Source of the DNA: Paenibacillus tundrae
GTDB taxonomy: Bacteria; Bacillota; Bacilli; Paenibacillales; Paenibacillaceae
Assembly (NCBI RefSeq): GCF_030812775.1
Contig: NZ_JAUSTI010000005.1
Location: forward strand, 124,001-188,000
DNA: 64,000 nt
Reading direction: 5' to 3'
A program made the translations under genes and the position numbers. This document shows, piece after piece, positions 52,574 through 60,956 of the stretch (position 1 is its first letter; the number at the start of each line of letters is the position of its first letter). Below the pieces are notes generated by a model. That model saw nothing but the letters and a program-made list of their open reading frames with translations. It ran no database searches and had not been told where the DNA came from.

Positions 52574-54238
52574 ATGGACGAACGTAATTATAGATCAAGC
52601 CGTCAAGACGAGGAAAACGAAACAAAGCAAACGGAGAACCGCAACTCTTCCGGAACGGACGATTCCTCATATTATTATTCTTATGGACCTTTTCAGTCCG
52701 TGAATCAGGAAGATACAGCAAGTCATCAAGGGGATACGAACCAGCGTGCAGAAGGTGACGTGCAGATTACAAGACCTGATCCTGTGAAGCCGGTACCTTC
52801 GTATTACAGCCAAGGGTCTTCCGAAGACGCTAGTCGAGGTAAAGCAGGAAGCGGTGGTGGAAATAGCGGAAACGGCGGCAACGACGGTAAAGGTGGGAAT
52901 TGGAACTATAACAATCGTCGGCCTCGCTCGTCCGTCAGATCCCTTATGTTCTCTTTCATTGCAGGGATGTTAGTTATTACTGTTCTAATGTACGTGGCGG
53001 ACACAACGAACATGTTTACACCGCAAGCATCGATGACAAGTGCCCAAAGCGAGAGCGCAAGCAAAGAGTCTACAAACACGGGTGGAGGCAACAATGTAAC
53101 GGCATCGCTCTTGCCTACAGGTAAAACGGATGTGTCATCCGTTGTGACGAATACTAGCCCGGCTGTAGTCAAGATCGAGACATTGGCGAAGCAATCCACT
53201 CGTAGTGGTGGCTACCAAGGTGGTTCTACAATGAGTGATCCACTATATCAATATTTCTTCGGTAATGGTGGAAGGAATGGCAGTCAGGACCAAAATCAGC
53301 AGCAACAGCAACAAGGCAGCAATCAACTTGTCCCAATGGGCATTGGTTCTGGATTTATTTTTGACAAAGAAGGCTACATCCTGACGAATCAGCACGTAGT
53401 CCAAGGTGCAGATGTTATTCAGGTAACTTTAGAGAATAATAGTAAGCCTTATGAAGCTAAACTGCTGGGAAGTAGCTTCGATCTTGACCTAGCTGTACTG
53501 AAAATTGAGAAAAACAGTGGCGATGCTGATTTCCCTGTAGCTCCATTAGGTGATTCCAACAGCACACAGGTCGGTGAATGGCTTGTGGCGATTGGTAACC
53601 CTGAAGGATTCGAGCACACTGTTACTGCAGGTGTTCTGAGTGCGAAAGAACGTACGATTAGCATTCCAGACCAAGAAACAGGCAAGACACGTGAATACAG
53701 TCACTTGCTGCAAACAGATGCATCTATCAACCCTGGTAACTCCGGTGGTCCATTGCTCAACCTTAATGGTGAAGTCATCGGTATGAACGTTGCCGTGAGT
53801 GCAGATGCGCAGGGTATTGGGTTTGCTATTCCTTCGAGTGTAATTTCGGAAGCAGTGAAATACCTGAAAGAAAACAAAGAAGTTCCAAAAGAGCCAGTAC
53901 CGTTCATCGGTGCATCTCTGATGGCACTCACACCTGAAGTTGCTAAACAAATGGGGACTGACATTACTGAAGGTTCTGTAGTAGCAAGCACGATCTATCA
54001 ATCTCCGGCTTATCAAGCAGACCTGCGGGCATATGACATCATTACAGGTGCCAATGGTACGCCGTACAATACAAGCCAAGACTTGATTGATTTCATCAAG
54101 AAACAGGAAATTGGTAGTGAAGTAACGTTGAACGTCGTTCGTGACGGTAAGAAAATGGATATCAAGATCAAGATTGGTAACAAAAACGATTACGACACTT
54201 CACAAACTTCAAATGAGCAGCAACAAACGCAACCTTAA
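52574..54238 (+). CDS. htrA: HtrA/DegP-family membrane-anchored serine protease
   Basis: 554 residues. A long Asn/Gly/Ser-rich cytoplasmic N-terminus (about 1-120), one membrane helix (about 123-142), then a trypsin-like domain with catalytic His in LTNQHVVQGAD (about 274), Asp in SSFDLDLAVLKIE (about 304) and Ser in INPGNSGGPLL (about 389), and one PDZ domain (about 445-540, ending GSEVTLNVVRDGKKM). It degrades or refolds damaged exported proteins. The N-terminal tail is unusually long, with a Gly-rich GSGGGNSGNGGN stretch. Grouped with liaFSR and a two-component pair, an envelope-quality block. Confidence 0.93.
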   Translation: MDERNYRSSRQDEENETKQTENRNSSGTDDSSYYYSYGPFQSVNQEDTASHQGDTNQRAEGDVQITRPDPVKPVPSYYSQGSSEDASRGKAGSGGGNSGNGGNDGKGGNWNYNNRRPRSSVRSLMFSFIAGMLVITVLMYVADTTNMFTPQASMTSAQSESASKESTNTGGGNNVTASLLPTGKTDVSSVVTNTSPAVVKIETLAKQSTRSGGYQGGSTMSDPLYQYFFGNGGRNGSQDQNQQQQQQGSNQLVPMGIGSGFIFDKEGYILTNQHVVQGADVIQVTLENNSKPYEAKLLGSSFDLDLAVLKIEKNSGDADFPVAPLGDSNSTQVGEWLVAIGNPEGFEHTVTAGVLSAKERTISIPDQETGKTREYSHLLQTDASINPGNSGGPLLNLNGEVIGMNVAVSADAQGIGFAIPSSVISEAVKYLKENKEVPKEPVPFIGASLMALTPEVAKQMGTDITEGSVVASTIYQSPAYQADLRAYDIITGANGTPYNTSQDLIDFIKKQEIGSEVTLNVVRDGKKMDIKIKIGNKNDYDTSQTSNEQQQTQP

Positions 54239-54268
54239 TCGTTGAAAGACGGTTGTTGCAAAAGCAGA

Positions 54269-54306
54269 TAAGCGGAAGGGTTTGAGGGCCCTTTCGCTTT
54301 TTTTGC
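54269..54306 (+). terminator. Terminator of htrA
   Basis: AGCGGAAGGG / CCCTTTCGCT with a small loop and seven T residues. Confidence 0.87.
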
Positions 54307-54373
54307 CTCAAGATGCAGATTGTGCTTCTGCCTGTTACAATAGGAATAAAATGTAGGATAAAGGAGAAAGACC

Positions 54374-55063
54374 ATGCGCTCAACTATTCTGATTGTTGAT
54401 GATGATGAAAAAATCGTGTCCATGCTTCGTCGGGGGCTGGCATTTGAAGGTTATGAAGTACAGACGGCTTCCAATGGAGCTGAGGGTCTCAGTAAACTGA
54501 TGGATAAGGAACCGGATATTGTCGTTCTAGATGTTATGATGCCCCAGATTGACGGATTCGAGGTATGCCGGAGATTACGAGAAGCGGGCAGTAAAGTGCC
54601 AGTTCTCATGCTAACGGCCAAAGACGAAGTACAGAGCCGGGTAACAGGGCTGGATACGGGAGCGGATGATTATTTGGTTAAACCATTTGCCCTTGAAGAG
54701 CTGCTTGCTCGTGTTCGTGCTCTGCTACGCCGTAAAGCGGACATTGTGGATAAACAGGACAACCGACTTGTATACGAGGATATCATTCTCGATAATGATT
54801 CCCGTGAAGTGTTGCGTGATGGACAACGGCTAGAACTTACTGCCAAGGAGTTTGAGCTTTTGAATTTATTTATGCAAAATCCAAAAAGAGTGTTATCCCG
54901 TGATCTCATTATGGACAAAATCTGGGGCTATGATTACAGCGGCGAATCTAATGTTCTAGAAGTATATATCGCGATGTTAAGACAAAAAACTGAAGAGTAT
55001 GGAGGCAAACGCTTGATCCAGACGATTCGGGGAGCGGGTTATATCCTAAGAGGTGATTCCTGA
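54374..55063 (+). CDS. OmpR-family response regulator
   Basis: 229 residues. Receiver domain (LIVDDDEKIV, phospho-Asp in VVLDVMMPQIDG, LTAKD, and KPFALEELLARVRALLRRK at the end) and a winged-helix DNA-binding domain (about 130-228, LTAKEFELLNLFMQNPKRVLSR first part LTAKEFELLNLF, then IMDKIWGYDY). AAGGAGA before the ATG. It partners with the histidine kinase that begins 2 bases after its stop. Its location behind htrA, and the repeats upstream of that gene, suggest control of protein-quality functions. Confidence 0.9.
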   Translation: MRSTILIVDDDEKIVSMLRRGLAFEGYEVQTASNGAEGLSKLMDKEPDIVVLDVMMPQIDGFEVCRRLREAGSKVPVLMLTAKDEVQSRVTGLDTGADDYLVKPFALEELLARVRALLRRKADIVDKQDNRLVYEDIILDNDSREVLRDGQRLELTAKEFELLNLFMQNPKRVLSRDLIMDKIWGYDYSGESNVLEVYIAMLRQKTEEYGGKRLIQTIRGAGYILRGDS

Positions 55064-55064
55064 T

Positions 55065-56525
55065 ATGTCCATTCGGTTAAGATTAACCGCATGGTATTCG
55101 GGTATTTTGGCAGCCGTGCTTATTTTTTGGGCCGTTGTGATTTATGCTTTTGTATATTTTAATTCTTACCAGGAAGTAGAGCAGCAATTAAAGGTTAAGA
55201 GCCAACGAATTACCGAGCAAATTGGTGTTAATCCGCTCTCCCAATCGCTTGATCTTGATCCGTTTACAGAGAGCCAACTTCAAGAAGCTCAGATCTATAT
55301 TCAACTGGTGGATTATCAGAGCAGATCCGTAAAAATATCAGGAAACATGGAGAAGGCTGGCATTGACTTTCCCATTGTGGAGCTTCAGAACATTCGAGAA
55401 GAGCGGGGTATATCCAAAATATACGTGCATGGTACTCCTTTTCTTGTGAATCAACAGCCGTTGTCCCTTCAAGGAACGAATGAAATTAGGGGACTTCTGC
55501 AAGTAGGAGCGAATGTTACTTCCCAGGAGCGGCTTCTGGAAGCACTTCGTAATATCTTGATCTTTGGCTGGCTTGTGGCTATGGCTCTTGCCATTACATC
55601 AGGGCTTATTTTGGCTCGTAAATCCATGCGGCCGTTGGTTAATGTCATTGATGCTGCGAATCAGATTCAGTCAGGAAATGATCTTAGTGTCCGTATTCAA
55701 TACACCGGTCCGAAGGATGAAATCGGTCGTCTCATTGAAACGGTAAATAACATGCTTGAACGAACCGAATTATCCTTCCGGGGTCTGGAGGAGACCAATG
55801 CGGCTCAGCGACGATTCGTATCTGATGCATCGCATGAGCTACGTACACCACTTACGACGATACGGGGTAACGTAGACTTCCTCAAGAAGCTGTGGGATCA
55901 GGAGAGTACGGATCGTCCGAATCTTGATGAAGAAACAGTTAAAGAGATGTCGCTTGAGGCGATTGAGGATATGGCAGATGAGGGGAAACGGATGAGCCGA
56001 CTGATCAGTGACATGTTATCACTGGCGAGAGCGGATACCGGTCAGAAGATTGAGCTGAATCCAATTCCATTGCAGATTCTAGTGCAGGAAGTGGCTCGCA
56101 GATCCCAATTCCTAGATCGTCAGTCTGAATGGCGTCAGGGCGATTTATCAATCCTAAACGGGATCTATGTCAATGGCAGCAAAGATTATTTGCAGCAAAT
56201 GCTGTTTATTTTTATTGAGAATGCGTTTAAATACACTCCGGAAGGGTCAGTCACACTTGACGCTATATTGTACAAAGGTCAGGTAGGGCTGCGCATTAGT
56301 GATACAGGCATTGGTATGGAGCGAGACGAGGTACCGTTTATCTTTGACCGTTTCTATCGTGCAGATGAATCACGCGGGGCGACACCAGGAATTGGATTGG
56401 GGCTATCGATTGCTAAGTGGATCATTGAAGAGCATCATGGCTCGGTAGAAGTCGTCACTAGACGTGGAGAAGGTACCACATTTATTATCTGGTTGCCTGT
56501 TGTCTTTGCTCCCCCTATCGAATAA
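55065..56525 (+). CDS. Membrane sensor histidine kinase (partner of the OmpR-type regulator)
   Basis: 486 residues from ATG at 55065 (AGAGGTG 9 bases upstream; a GTG at 55053 overlaps that site). Membrane helix 1 (about 10-32), an extracytoplasmic domain (about 33-165), helix 2 (about 166-188), HAMP, then HisKA with the phospho-His in FVSDASHELRTPLTTIRGNV and HATPase boxes IENAFKYTPEG, ISDTGIGM and GIGLGLSIAKWIIEEHHG. The signal is unknown; envelope stress is inferred from the neighbouring genes. Confidence 0.9.
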   Translation: MSIRLRLTAWYSGILAAVLIFWAVVIYAFVYFNSYQEVEQQLKVKSQRITEQIGVNPLSQSLDLDPFTESQLQEAQIYIQLVDYQSRSVKISGNMEKAGIDFPIVELQNIREERGISKIYVHGTPFLVNQQPLSLQGTNEIRGLLQVGANVTSQERLLEALRNILIFGWLVAMALAITSGLILARKSMRPLVNVIDAANQIQSGNDLSVRIQYTGPKDEIGRLIETVNNMLERTELSFRGLEETNAAQRRFVSDASHELRTPLTTIRGNVDFLKKLWDQESTDRPNLDEETVKEMSLEAIEDMADEGKRMSRLISDMLSLARADTGQKIELNPIPLQILVQEVARRSQFLDRQSEWRQGDLSILNGIYVNGSKDYLQQMLFIFIENAFKYTPEGSVTLDAILYKGQVGLRISDTGIGMERDEVPFIFDRFYRADESRGATPGIGLGLSIAKWIIEEHHGSVEVVTRRGEGTTFIIWLPVVFAPPIE

Positions 56526-56534
56526 AGGTATAAT
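56506..56534 (+). promoter_or_regulatory. Sigma-A promoter of ispH
   Basis: TTGCTC, 17 bases, TATAAT, overlapping the last codons of the kinase gene. Confidence 0.65.
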
Positions 56535-56594
56535 AGAGTGGACTGCAATTACATCGGCAAGCTTGCCGAAGAAAGAAAGCGGGTGGCAACCAAA

Positions 56595-57548
56595 GTGGAA
56601 GTATTGCGAATTTCGCCAAGGGGATATTGTTACGGAGTTGTGGATGCCATGGTTTTGGCACGTCAGGCTGCACGTAATCTAGATCTACCCCGGCCTATAT
56701 ATATATTGGGAATGATTGTTCACAACAAACATGTGACAGATTCCTTTGAAGATGAAGGCATCGTTACACTGGATGGACCTAATCGGATGGAAATTTTGAG
56801 TCAGGTGGAGAGTGGCACTGTTATTTTTACAGCCCATGGTGTATCTCCAGAAGTCCGTAAGCTGGCACGTGATAAAGGATTGACTACAGTGGATGCGACT
56901 TGTCCAGATGTTACGAAAACTCATGACCTTATTCGTGAGAAGACGGCTGAAGGGTATCAAATTATCTATATCGGTAAAAAGAACCACCCAGAACCTGAAG
57001 GCGCCATTGGTGTTGCTCCAGATCAGGTTCATCTGATTGAAAAGGAAGAAGAGATTGATCAGTTGAATGTACCAAATGGCAAGATTCTGATTACCAATCA
57101 GACTACAATGAGCCAGTGGGACATCAAACATATCATGAGTCGTCTTCTGGAGAAGTTTCCAGGTGCCGAAATCCACAATGAAATATGTCTTGCAACACAG
57201 GTTCGTCAGGAAGCTGTAGCTGAACAAGCAGGACAATCGGATCTCGTTATCGTTGTTGGTGATCCGCGGAGTAATAACTCAAACCGACTAGCTCAGGTAT
57301 CCGAAGAGATCGCGGGTGTGACAGCTTACCGTGTGTCTGACGTAGCTGAGATTCAGCAGGAGTGGCTGAAGGGCGTGAACAAAGTGGCGGTTACCTCGGG
57401 CGCTTCAACGCCGACACCGATCACGAAGGAAGTTATTACGTATCTGGAGCAGTATGAGCATGATCAACCAGAGACGTGGGAAATTAAACGTACTGTGAAT
57501 ATGAGTAAACTGTTACCACCTGTGCGTGAGAAAACACGTACGACCTAA
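56595..57548 (+). CDS. ispH: 4-hydroxy-3-methylbut-2-enyl diphosphate reductase (IspH)
   Basis: 317 residues from GTG at 56595, giving the conserved beginning [20 protein letters not shown]; the ribosome site is weak (GGGTGG) and upstream GTG codons are alternatives. Three cluster-ligating Cys residues: [16 protein letters not shown] and NEICLATQ. Other signatures: [30 protein letters not shown]. It is the last enzyme of the MEP isoprenoid pathway, making IPP and DMAPP with a 4Fe-4S centre. Single gene, ended by a strong terminator. Confidence 0.95.
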   Translation: MEVLRISPRGYCYGVVDAMVLARQAARNLDLPRPIYILGMIVHNKHVTDSFEDEGIVTLDGPNRMEILSQVESGTVIFTAHGVSPEVRKLARDKGLTTVDATCPDVTKTHDLIREKTAEGYQIIYIGKKNHPEPEGAIGVAPDQVHLIEKEEEIDQLNVPNGKILITNQTTMSQWDIKHIMSRLLEKFPGAEIHNEICLATQVRQEAVAEQAGQSDLVIVVGDPRSNNSNRLAQVSEEIAGVTAYRVSDVAEIQQEWLKGVNKVAVTSGASTPTPITKEVITYLEQYEHDQPETWEIKRTVNMSKLLPPVREKTRTT

Positions 57549-57557
57549 TCCAGAATG

Positions 57558-57617
57558 AATCTTGCGCTAGTCGTCCATTGCTTTTGGAACCTAGCTCGCA
57601 AGATTCTTTTTTTTTGA
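57558..57617 (+). terminator. Terminator of ispH
   Basis: AATCTTGCG (57558-57566) / CGCAAGATT (57597-57605) with a CTAG inner pair, then a long T-run. Confidence 0.85.
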
Positions 57618-57641
57618 TTAATGTGCAAGCCTATGAGGTCC

Positions 57642-57670
57642 TTGACGAAGAAGGCAGACTATGATATATT
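57642..57670 (+). promoter_or_regulatory. Sigma-A promoter of aroF
   Basis: TTGACG, 17 bases, TATATT. Predicted start about 150 bases before the gene. Confidence 0.75.
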
Positions 57671-57685
57671 TACTTTAGTGATTAA

Positions 57686-57765
57686 AAGCTTAAAAGCGAA
57701 CAAGCGTTTAAGCGTGACAGAGAATTAATAAATAATCAGATGCACTTTATGGAGTGCTTTTATTG
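57686..57765 (+). promoter_or_regulatory. aroF leader with two hairpins, possible attenuator
   Basis: Hairpin 1: GCTTAAAAGC / GCGTTTAAGC (about 57688-57715). Hairpin 2: GCACTTTATGGAGTGC followed by TTTTATT (about 57741-57763), terminator-like but short. No T-box or leader peptide rich in aromatic codons was found. Regulation is speculative. Confidence 0.35.
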
Positions 57766-57800
57766 TTCGTAATCAGAAACGAACATATTGAACAACCTCA
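57763..57800 (+). repeat. Divergent copy of the dispersed repeat, in the aroF leader
   Basis: TTCGTAATCAGAAACGAACA followed by TATTGAACAACCTC. Shares TTCGTAATCA and TATTGAACAACCTC with the copies at 37411 and 62092, about 22 bases before aroF. Confidence 0.6.
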
Positions 57801-57826
57801 CAACCTAGGAAGGATGGGAATATATT

Positions 57827-58891
57827 ATGATCGTTATTGCAGGCAAAGCTACTCCGGAGGAACAGATTCAGGATATTGTAGCCGTAATTGAAAAGGAAGG
57901 TCTTCAGGTTCATATTTCACGTGGAGAAGATCGTACAATCATCGGCTTGATTGGCAAAGTAGAACCTAAAATGCAGGAGCAACTTCGTCAAATGAAGGGT
58001 GTAGAGAATGTAGTCAAAATCTCGAAATCGTACAAATTGGCAAGTCGTGACTTCCACCCAGAAGATACAGTGATCTCGATTAAGGGCGTTGATATTGGCG
58101 GTAAGGAACTTGTCGTCATGGGCGGACCTTGTGCGGTTGAATCCGCTGCACAGATCGATGAGATCGCTGGGCTGGTGAAAGCAGCAGGAGGACAGGTGCT
58201 TCGAGGTGGGGCGTTCAAACCACGTACAGGTCCATACAGCTTCCAAGGTACAGGTGTGGAAGGTTTGATCATGATGGCTGAAGCAGGTAAGAAGCATGAC
58301 CTGTTAACCATCACAGAAGTCATGACGCCAGAATATGTAGATATCTGTGCAGAGTACGCTGATATTCTGCAAGTTGGTACACGTAATATGCAGAATTTTG
58401 ATCTGTTGCGTAAATTGGGCGAGTGCGGTAAACCTGTACTGTTGAAACGTGGATTCAGTGCGACTTATGATGAGCTGTTAAATGCGGCAGAGTACATTCT
58501 TGCTGGCGGTAACCCTAATGTAATGCTCTGTGAGCGTGGTATTCGTACGTTCGAATCGTACACTCGTAACACGCTGGACCTGTCAGCGATCCCTGTATTG
58601 CAGTCTCTGAGCCATCTACCGGTCATTTCAGACCCAAGTCATGGTACTGGACGTCGTGAGCTCGTTGAGCCAATGACGAAGGCTTCTGTTGCAGCGGGCG
58701 CGAATGGTCTGATCATTGAGATGCACACGGATCCAGATAACTCTATGACAGGAGACGGTGTACAGTCGTTGTTCCCTGATCAATTTGCCAACCTATTGCA
58801 GGATCTTGAGAAGTTGGCACCAATCGTAGGTAAAACATTCAACACAGCTAAACAACCAGCAGAGTTCTTCCCAGCTAGAGTTGGCGTATAA
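57827..58891 (+). CDS. aroF: 3-deoxy-7-phosphoheptulonate (DAHP) synthase, type I-beta
   Basis: 354 residues. An N-terminal ferredoxin-like regulatory domain (about 1-75, GKATPEEQIQDIVAVIEKEG) precedes the catalytic barrel: VVMGGPCAVESAAQI, RGGAFKPRTGPYSFQG, LQVGTRNMQNFDLLR, LLKRGFSAT, SDPSHGTGRR and IEMHTDPDNSMTGDG. It makes DAHP from PEP and erythrose 4-phosphate, opening the shikimate pathway. The N-terminal domain gives feedback control in this subfamily. AGGAAGG upstream of the ATG. Confidence 0.95.
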   Translation: MIVIAGKATPEEQIQDIVAVIEKEGLQVHISRGEDRTIIGLIGKVEPKMQEQLRQMKGVENVVKISKSYKLASRDFHPEDTVISIKGVDIGGKELVVMGGPCAVESAAQIDEIAGLVKAAGGQVLRGGAFKPRTGPYSFQGTGVEGLIMMAEAGKKHDLLTITEVMTPEYVDICAEYADILQVGTRNMQNFDLLRKLGECGKPVLLKRGFSATYDELLNAAEYILAGGNPNVMLCERGIRTFESYTRNTLDLSAIPVLQSLSHLPVISDPSHGTGRRELVEPMTKASVAAGANGLIIEMHTDPDNSMTGDGVQSLFPDQFANLLQDLEKLAPIVGKTFNTAKQPAEFFPARVGV

Positions 58892-58918
58892 TTTATAAAA
58901 GTCAATAAAATGCGTTTT

Positions 58919-58977
58919 ACCGGGCATCAATAGGGTAATCATTCATATGAATGTATCCTGAGGATGTCCGGTTTTTC
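58919..58977 (+). terminator. Terminator of aroF
   Basis: ACCGGGCATC / GGATGTCCGGT around an inner CATTCATATGAATG palindrome, then TTTTT. Confidence 0.82.
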
Positions 58978-59141
58978 ATTCTTTTGGGCATTGAATGCAT
59001 TTATTAATCAATGGTGATAAGAAACATTTATGATGTGAAGTTTTTTCCACAATTTAGGTGTTAATGCACCTGCTTTACCGCATTAAATCGATTAAATATA
59101 GCTTGTACTAGTTGTTACATGAAGTTAGAGTATTTATAAAA

Positions 59142-59158
59142 TGTGAGTATAGCTAACA
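59142..59158 (+). promoter_or_regulatory. GlnR/TnrA-type operator upstream of glnA
   Basis: TGTGAGTATAGCTAACA matches the TGTnA-N7-TnACA consensus exactly. It ends 28 bases before the -35 box. A weaker near-match, TGTACTAGTTGTTACA, lies at 59104-59119. Two spaced sites are typical of GlnR-controlled glnRA promoters. Confidence 0.72.
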
Positions 59159-59186
59159 TCTTCGCAAAAAATACCTTACATAAGTA

Positions 59187-59216
59187 TTGACGATGTCATG
59201 TTTGAGATTTTATAAT
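59187..59216 (+). promoter_or_regulatory. Sigma-A promoter of glnA
   Basis: TTGACG, 18 bases, TATAAT, about 75 bases before the start codon. Confidence 0.75.
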
Positions 59217-59296
59217 GACGACAGAAAAAAATTCGAATATGGACATTTTCATTAGTGGGGTTGTTTATTGTTCGGAATATTTGGGAGGACGAATAC

Positions 59297-60721
59297 ATGT
59301 CGGTTGAAAACGTATTGAAAGCAATTCAAGAGAACAACATCGAGTGGGTAGATTTTCGTTTTGTAGATTTAGCTGGTCGTGCACATCACATCTCGTTGCC
59401 AGCTTCGGCTGTTGATGCAGACACATTCGTAAATGGAGTAGCTTTTGACGGTTCTTCTATCCAAGGTTTCCGTGGAATTGAAGAGTCCGATATGGTTATG
59501 ATGCCAGACCCTGAAGCGACATATGTCGATCCGTTCACAGCACACCCTACATTAAATGTTATGTGTGATATCTTCACACCTGATGGTGAGCGTTATGAGC
59601 GCGACCCACGCAGCATCGCTGTTAAAGCAGAAGCTTTCCTGAAAGAAAGCGGCGTTGGTACAGCAGCATTCTTCGCACCTGAGTCCGAGTTCTTCATCTT
59701 TGACGATGTACGTTACGAGAGCGGTACGAACAGCTCTTCTTACTATGTTGATTCCGAAGAAGCATCTTGGAACACAAACCGCAAAGAAGAAGGCGGTAAC
59801 CTGGGCTTCAAAGTTCGCACGAAAGGCGGATATGTTCCAGTAGCTCCAGTGGATACTCAACAAGATATTCGTAGTGAAATGTGTCGTCTCTTGGAAGAAG
59901 CAGGTTTGTCGATCGAGCGTCATCACCATGAAGTGGCGACAGCAGGTCAAGCCGAAATCAACTTCCGCTTTGATACGTTGAAGAAAACAGCAGATAACCT
60001 GCTTGTATACAAATACATCGTGCACAACACTGCACGTCAATATGGCAAAGTAGCTACATTCATGCCAAAACCATTGTTTGGTGACAACGGTAGCGGTATG
60101 CACGTACACCAATCCATCTTCGATGGCGATTCCCCATTGTTCTATGACAAAGCGGGATATGCTAACCTGAGCGAAATGGCTCTGCACTACATCGGAGGTA
60201 TTCTGTACCATGCTCCAGCGCTGATCGCTTTGACTAACCCAAGTACGAACTCATTCAAACGTCTTGTACCTGGTTATGAAGCGCCAGTTAACTTGGTTTA
60301 CTCCAAAGGTAACCGTTCTGCAGCGGTTCGTATCCCTGTTGCAGCAGTGACACCTAAAGGTTGTCGTATCGAGTTCCGTACACCTGACTCCACAGCTAAC
60401 CCTTACCTGGCATTCTCCGCAATGTTGATGGCGGGTCTGGACGGAATCAAACGTAAAATCAACCCAACAGAGCTTGGATATGGTCCATTGGACAAAAATA
60501 TCTATGACCTGTCCGATGCAGATAAAGAAAACATCCGCAGCGTGCCAGCTTCTTTGGAAGAAGCGCTTGATGCATTGGCAGCTGATAACGAGTTCTTGAC
60601 TGAAGGCGGCGTATTCACTAAAGAATTCATTGATAACTATATCAACCTCAAGCGTGATGAAGCTAAAGCGGTAGCGATTCGCATTCATCCGCACGAGTAC
60701 AGCCTCTACTTCGACTGCTAA
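59297..60721 (+). CDS. glnA: Glutamine synthetase, GSI-beta type
   Basis: 474 residues from ATG at 59297 (GGGAGGA upstream). GS signatures: DGSSIQGFRGIEESDM, HHHEVATAGQAEINFRF, KPLFGDNGSGMHVHQS and NPSTNSFKRLVPGYEAP. It is about 30 residues longer than the B. subtilis GSI-alpha enzyme, with the insertion around residues 150-180 (SSYYVDSEEASWNTNRKEEG) and a C-terminal NIYDLSDADKENI segment whose Tyr (about 403) corresponds to the adenylylation site of enterobacterial GSI-beta. It condenses glutamate and ammonia. Nitrogen control by a GlnR-type box upstream. No glnR gene adjoins. Confidence 0.93.
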   Translation: MSVENVLKAIQENNIEWVDFRFVDLAGRAHHISLPASAVDADTFVNGVAFDGSSIQGFRGIEESDMVMMPDPEATYVDPFTAHPTLNVMCDIFTPDGERYERDPRSIAVKAEAFLKESGVGTAAFFAPESEFFIFDDVRYESGTNSSSYYVDSEEASWNTNRKEEGGNLGFKVRTKGGYVPVAPVDTQQDIRSEMCRLLEEAGLSIERHHHEVATAGQAEINFRFDTLKKTADNLLVYKYIVHNTARQYGKVATFMPKPLFGDNGSGMHVHQSIFDGDSPLFYDKAGYANLSEMALHYIGGILYHAPALIALTNPSTNSFKRLVPGYEAPVNLVYSKGNRSAAVRIPVAAVTPKGCRIEFRTPDSTANPYLAFSAMLMAGLDGIKRKINPTELGYGPLDKNIYDLSDADKENIRSVPASLEEALDALAADNEFLTEGGVFTKEFIDNYINLKRDEAKAVAIRIHPHEYSLYFDC

Positions 60722-60751
60722 TCCAGTCGGAACGGACTGTTTCTCATTCAG

Positions 60752-60787
60752 AAAAAGCCTCCGGGATTCGTTCTCGGAGGCTTTTCC
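60752..60787 (+). terminator. Terminator of glnA
   Basis: AAAAGCCTCCG / CGGAGGCTTTT with an 11-base loop; T residues continue after the stem. Confidence 0.85.
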
Positions 60788-60873
60788 TCGAATTGAAATG
60801 TTGTAGTGCTTTAACTTTGCAGGGTGATAAAGGAATTTGATAGCTCAGATTGTGTTTTCAGTGCTTATTTCAC

Positions 60874-60902
60874 TTGAAGCATATAGGGAATACTGATATC
60901 AT
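60874..60902 (+). promoter_or_regulatory. Sigma-A promoter of serC
   Basis: TTGAAG, 17 bases, TATCAT, about 55 bases before the start codon. Confidence 0.6.
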
Positions 60903-60956
60903 AGCGATAATATTTACTTCTTATGTAAGCTATGGATGGAAAGGGCGGGGGATATT

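Noticed and set aside
52840..52900. Gly/Asn-rich stretch in htrA as a tandem DNA repeat
   Set aside because: Low-complexity coding for a disordered tail; not a repeated DNA unit.
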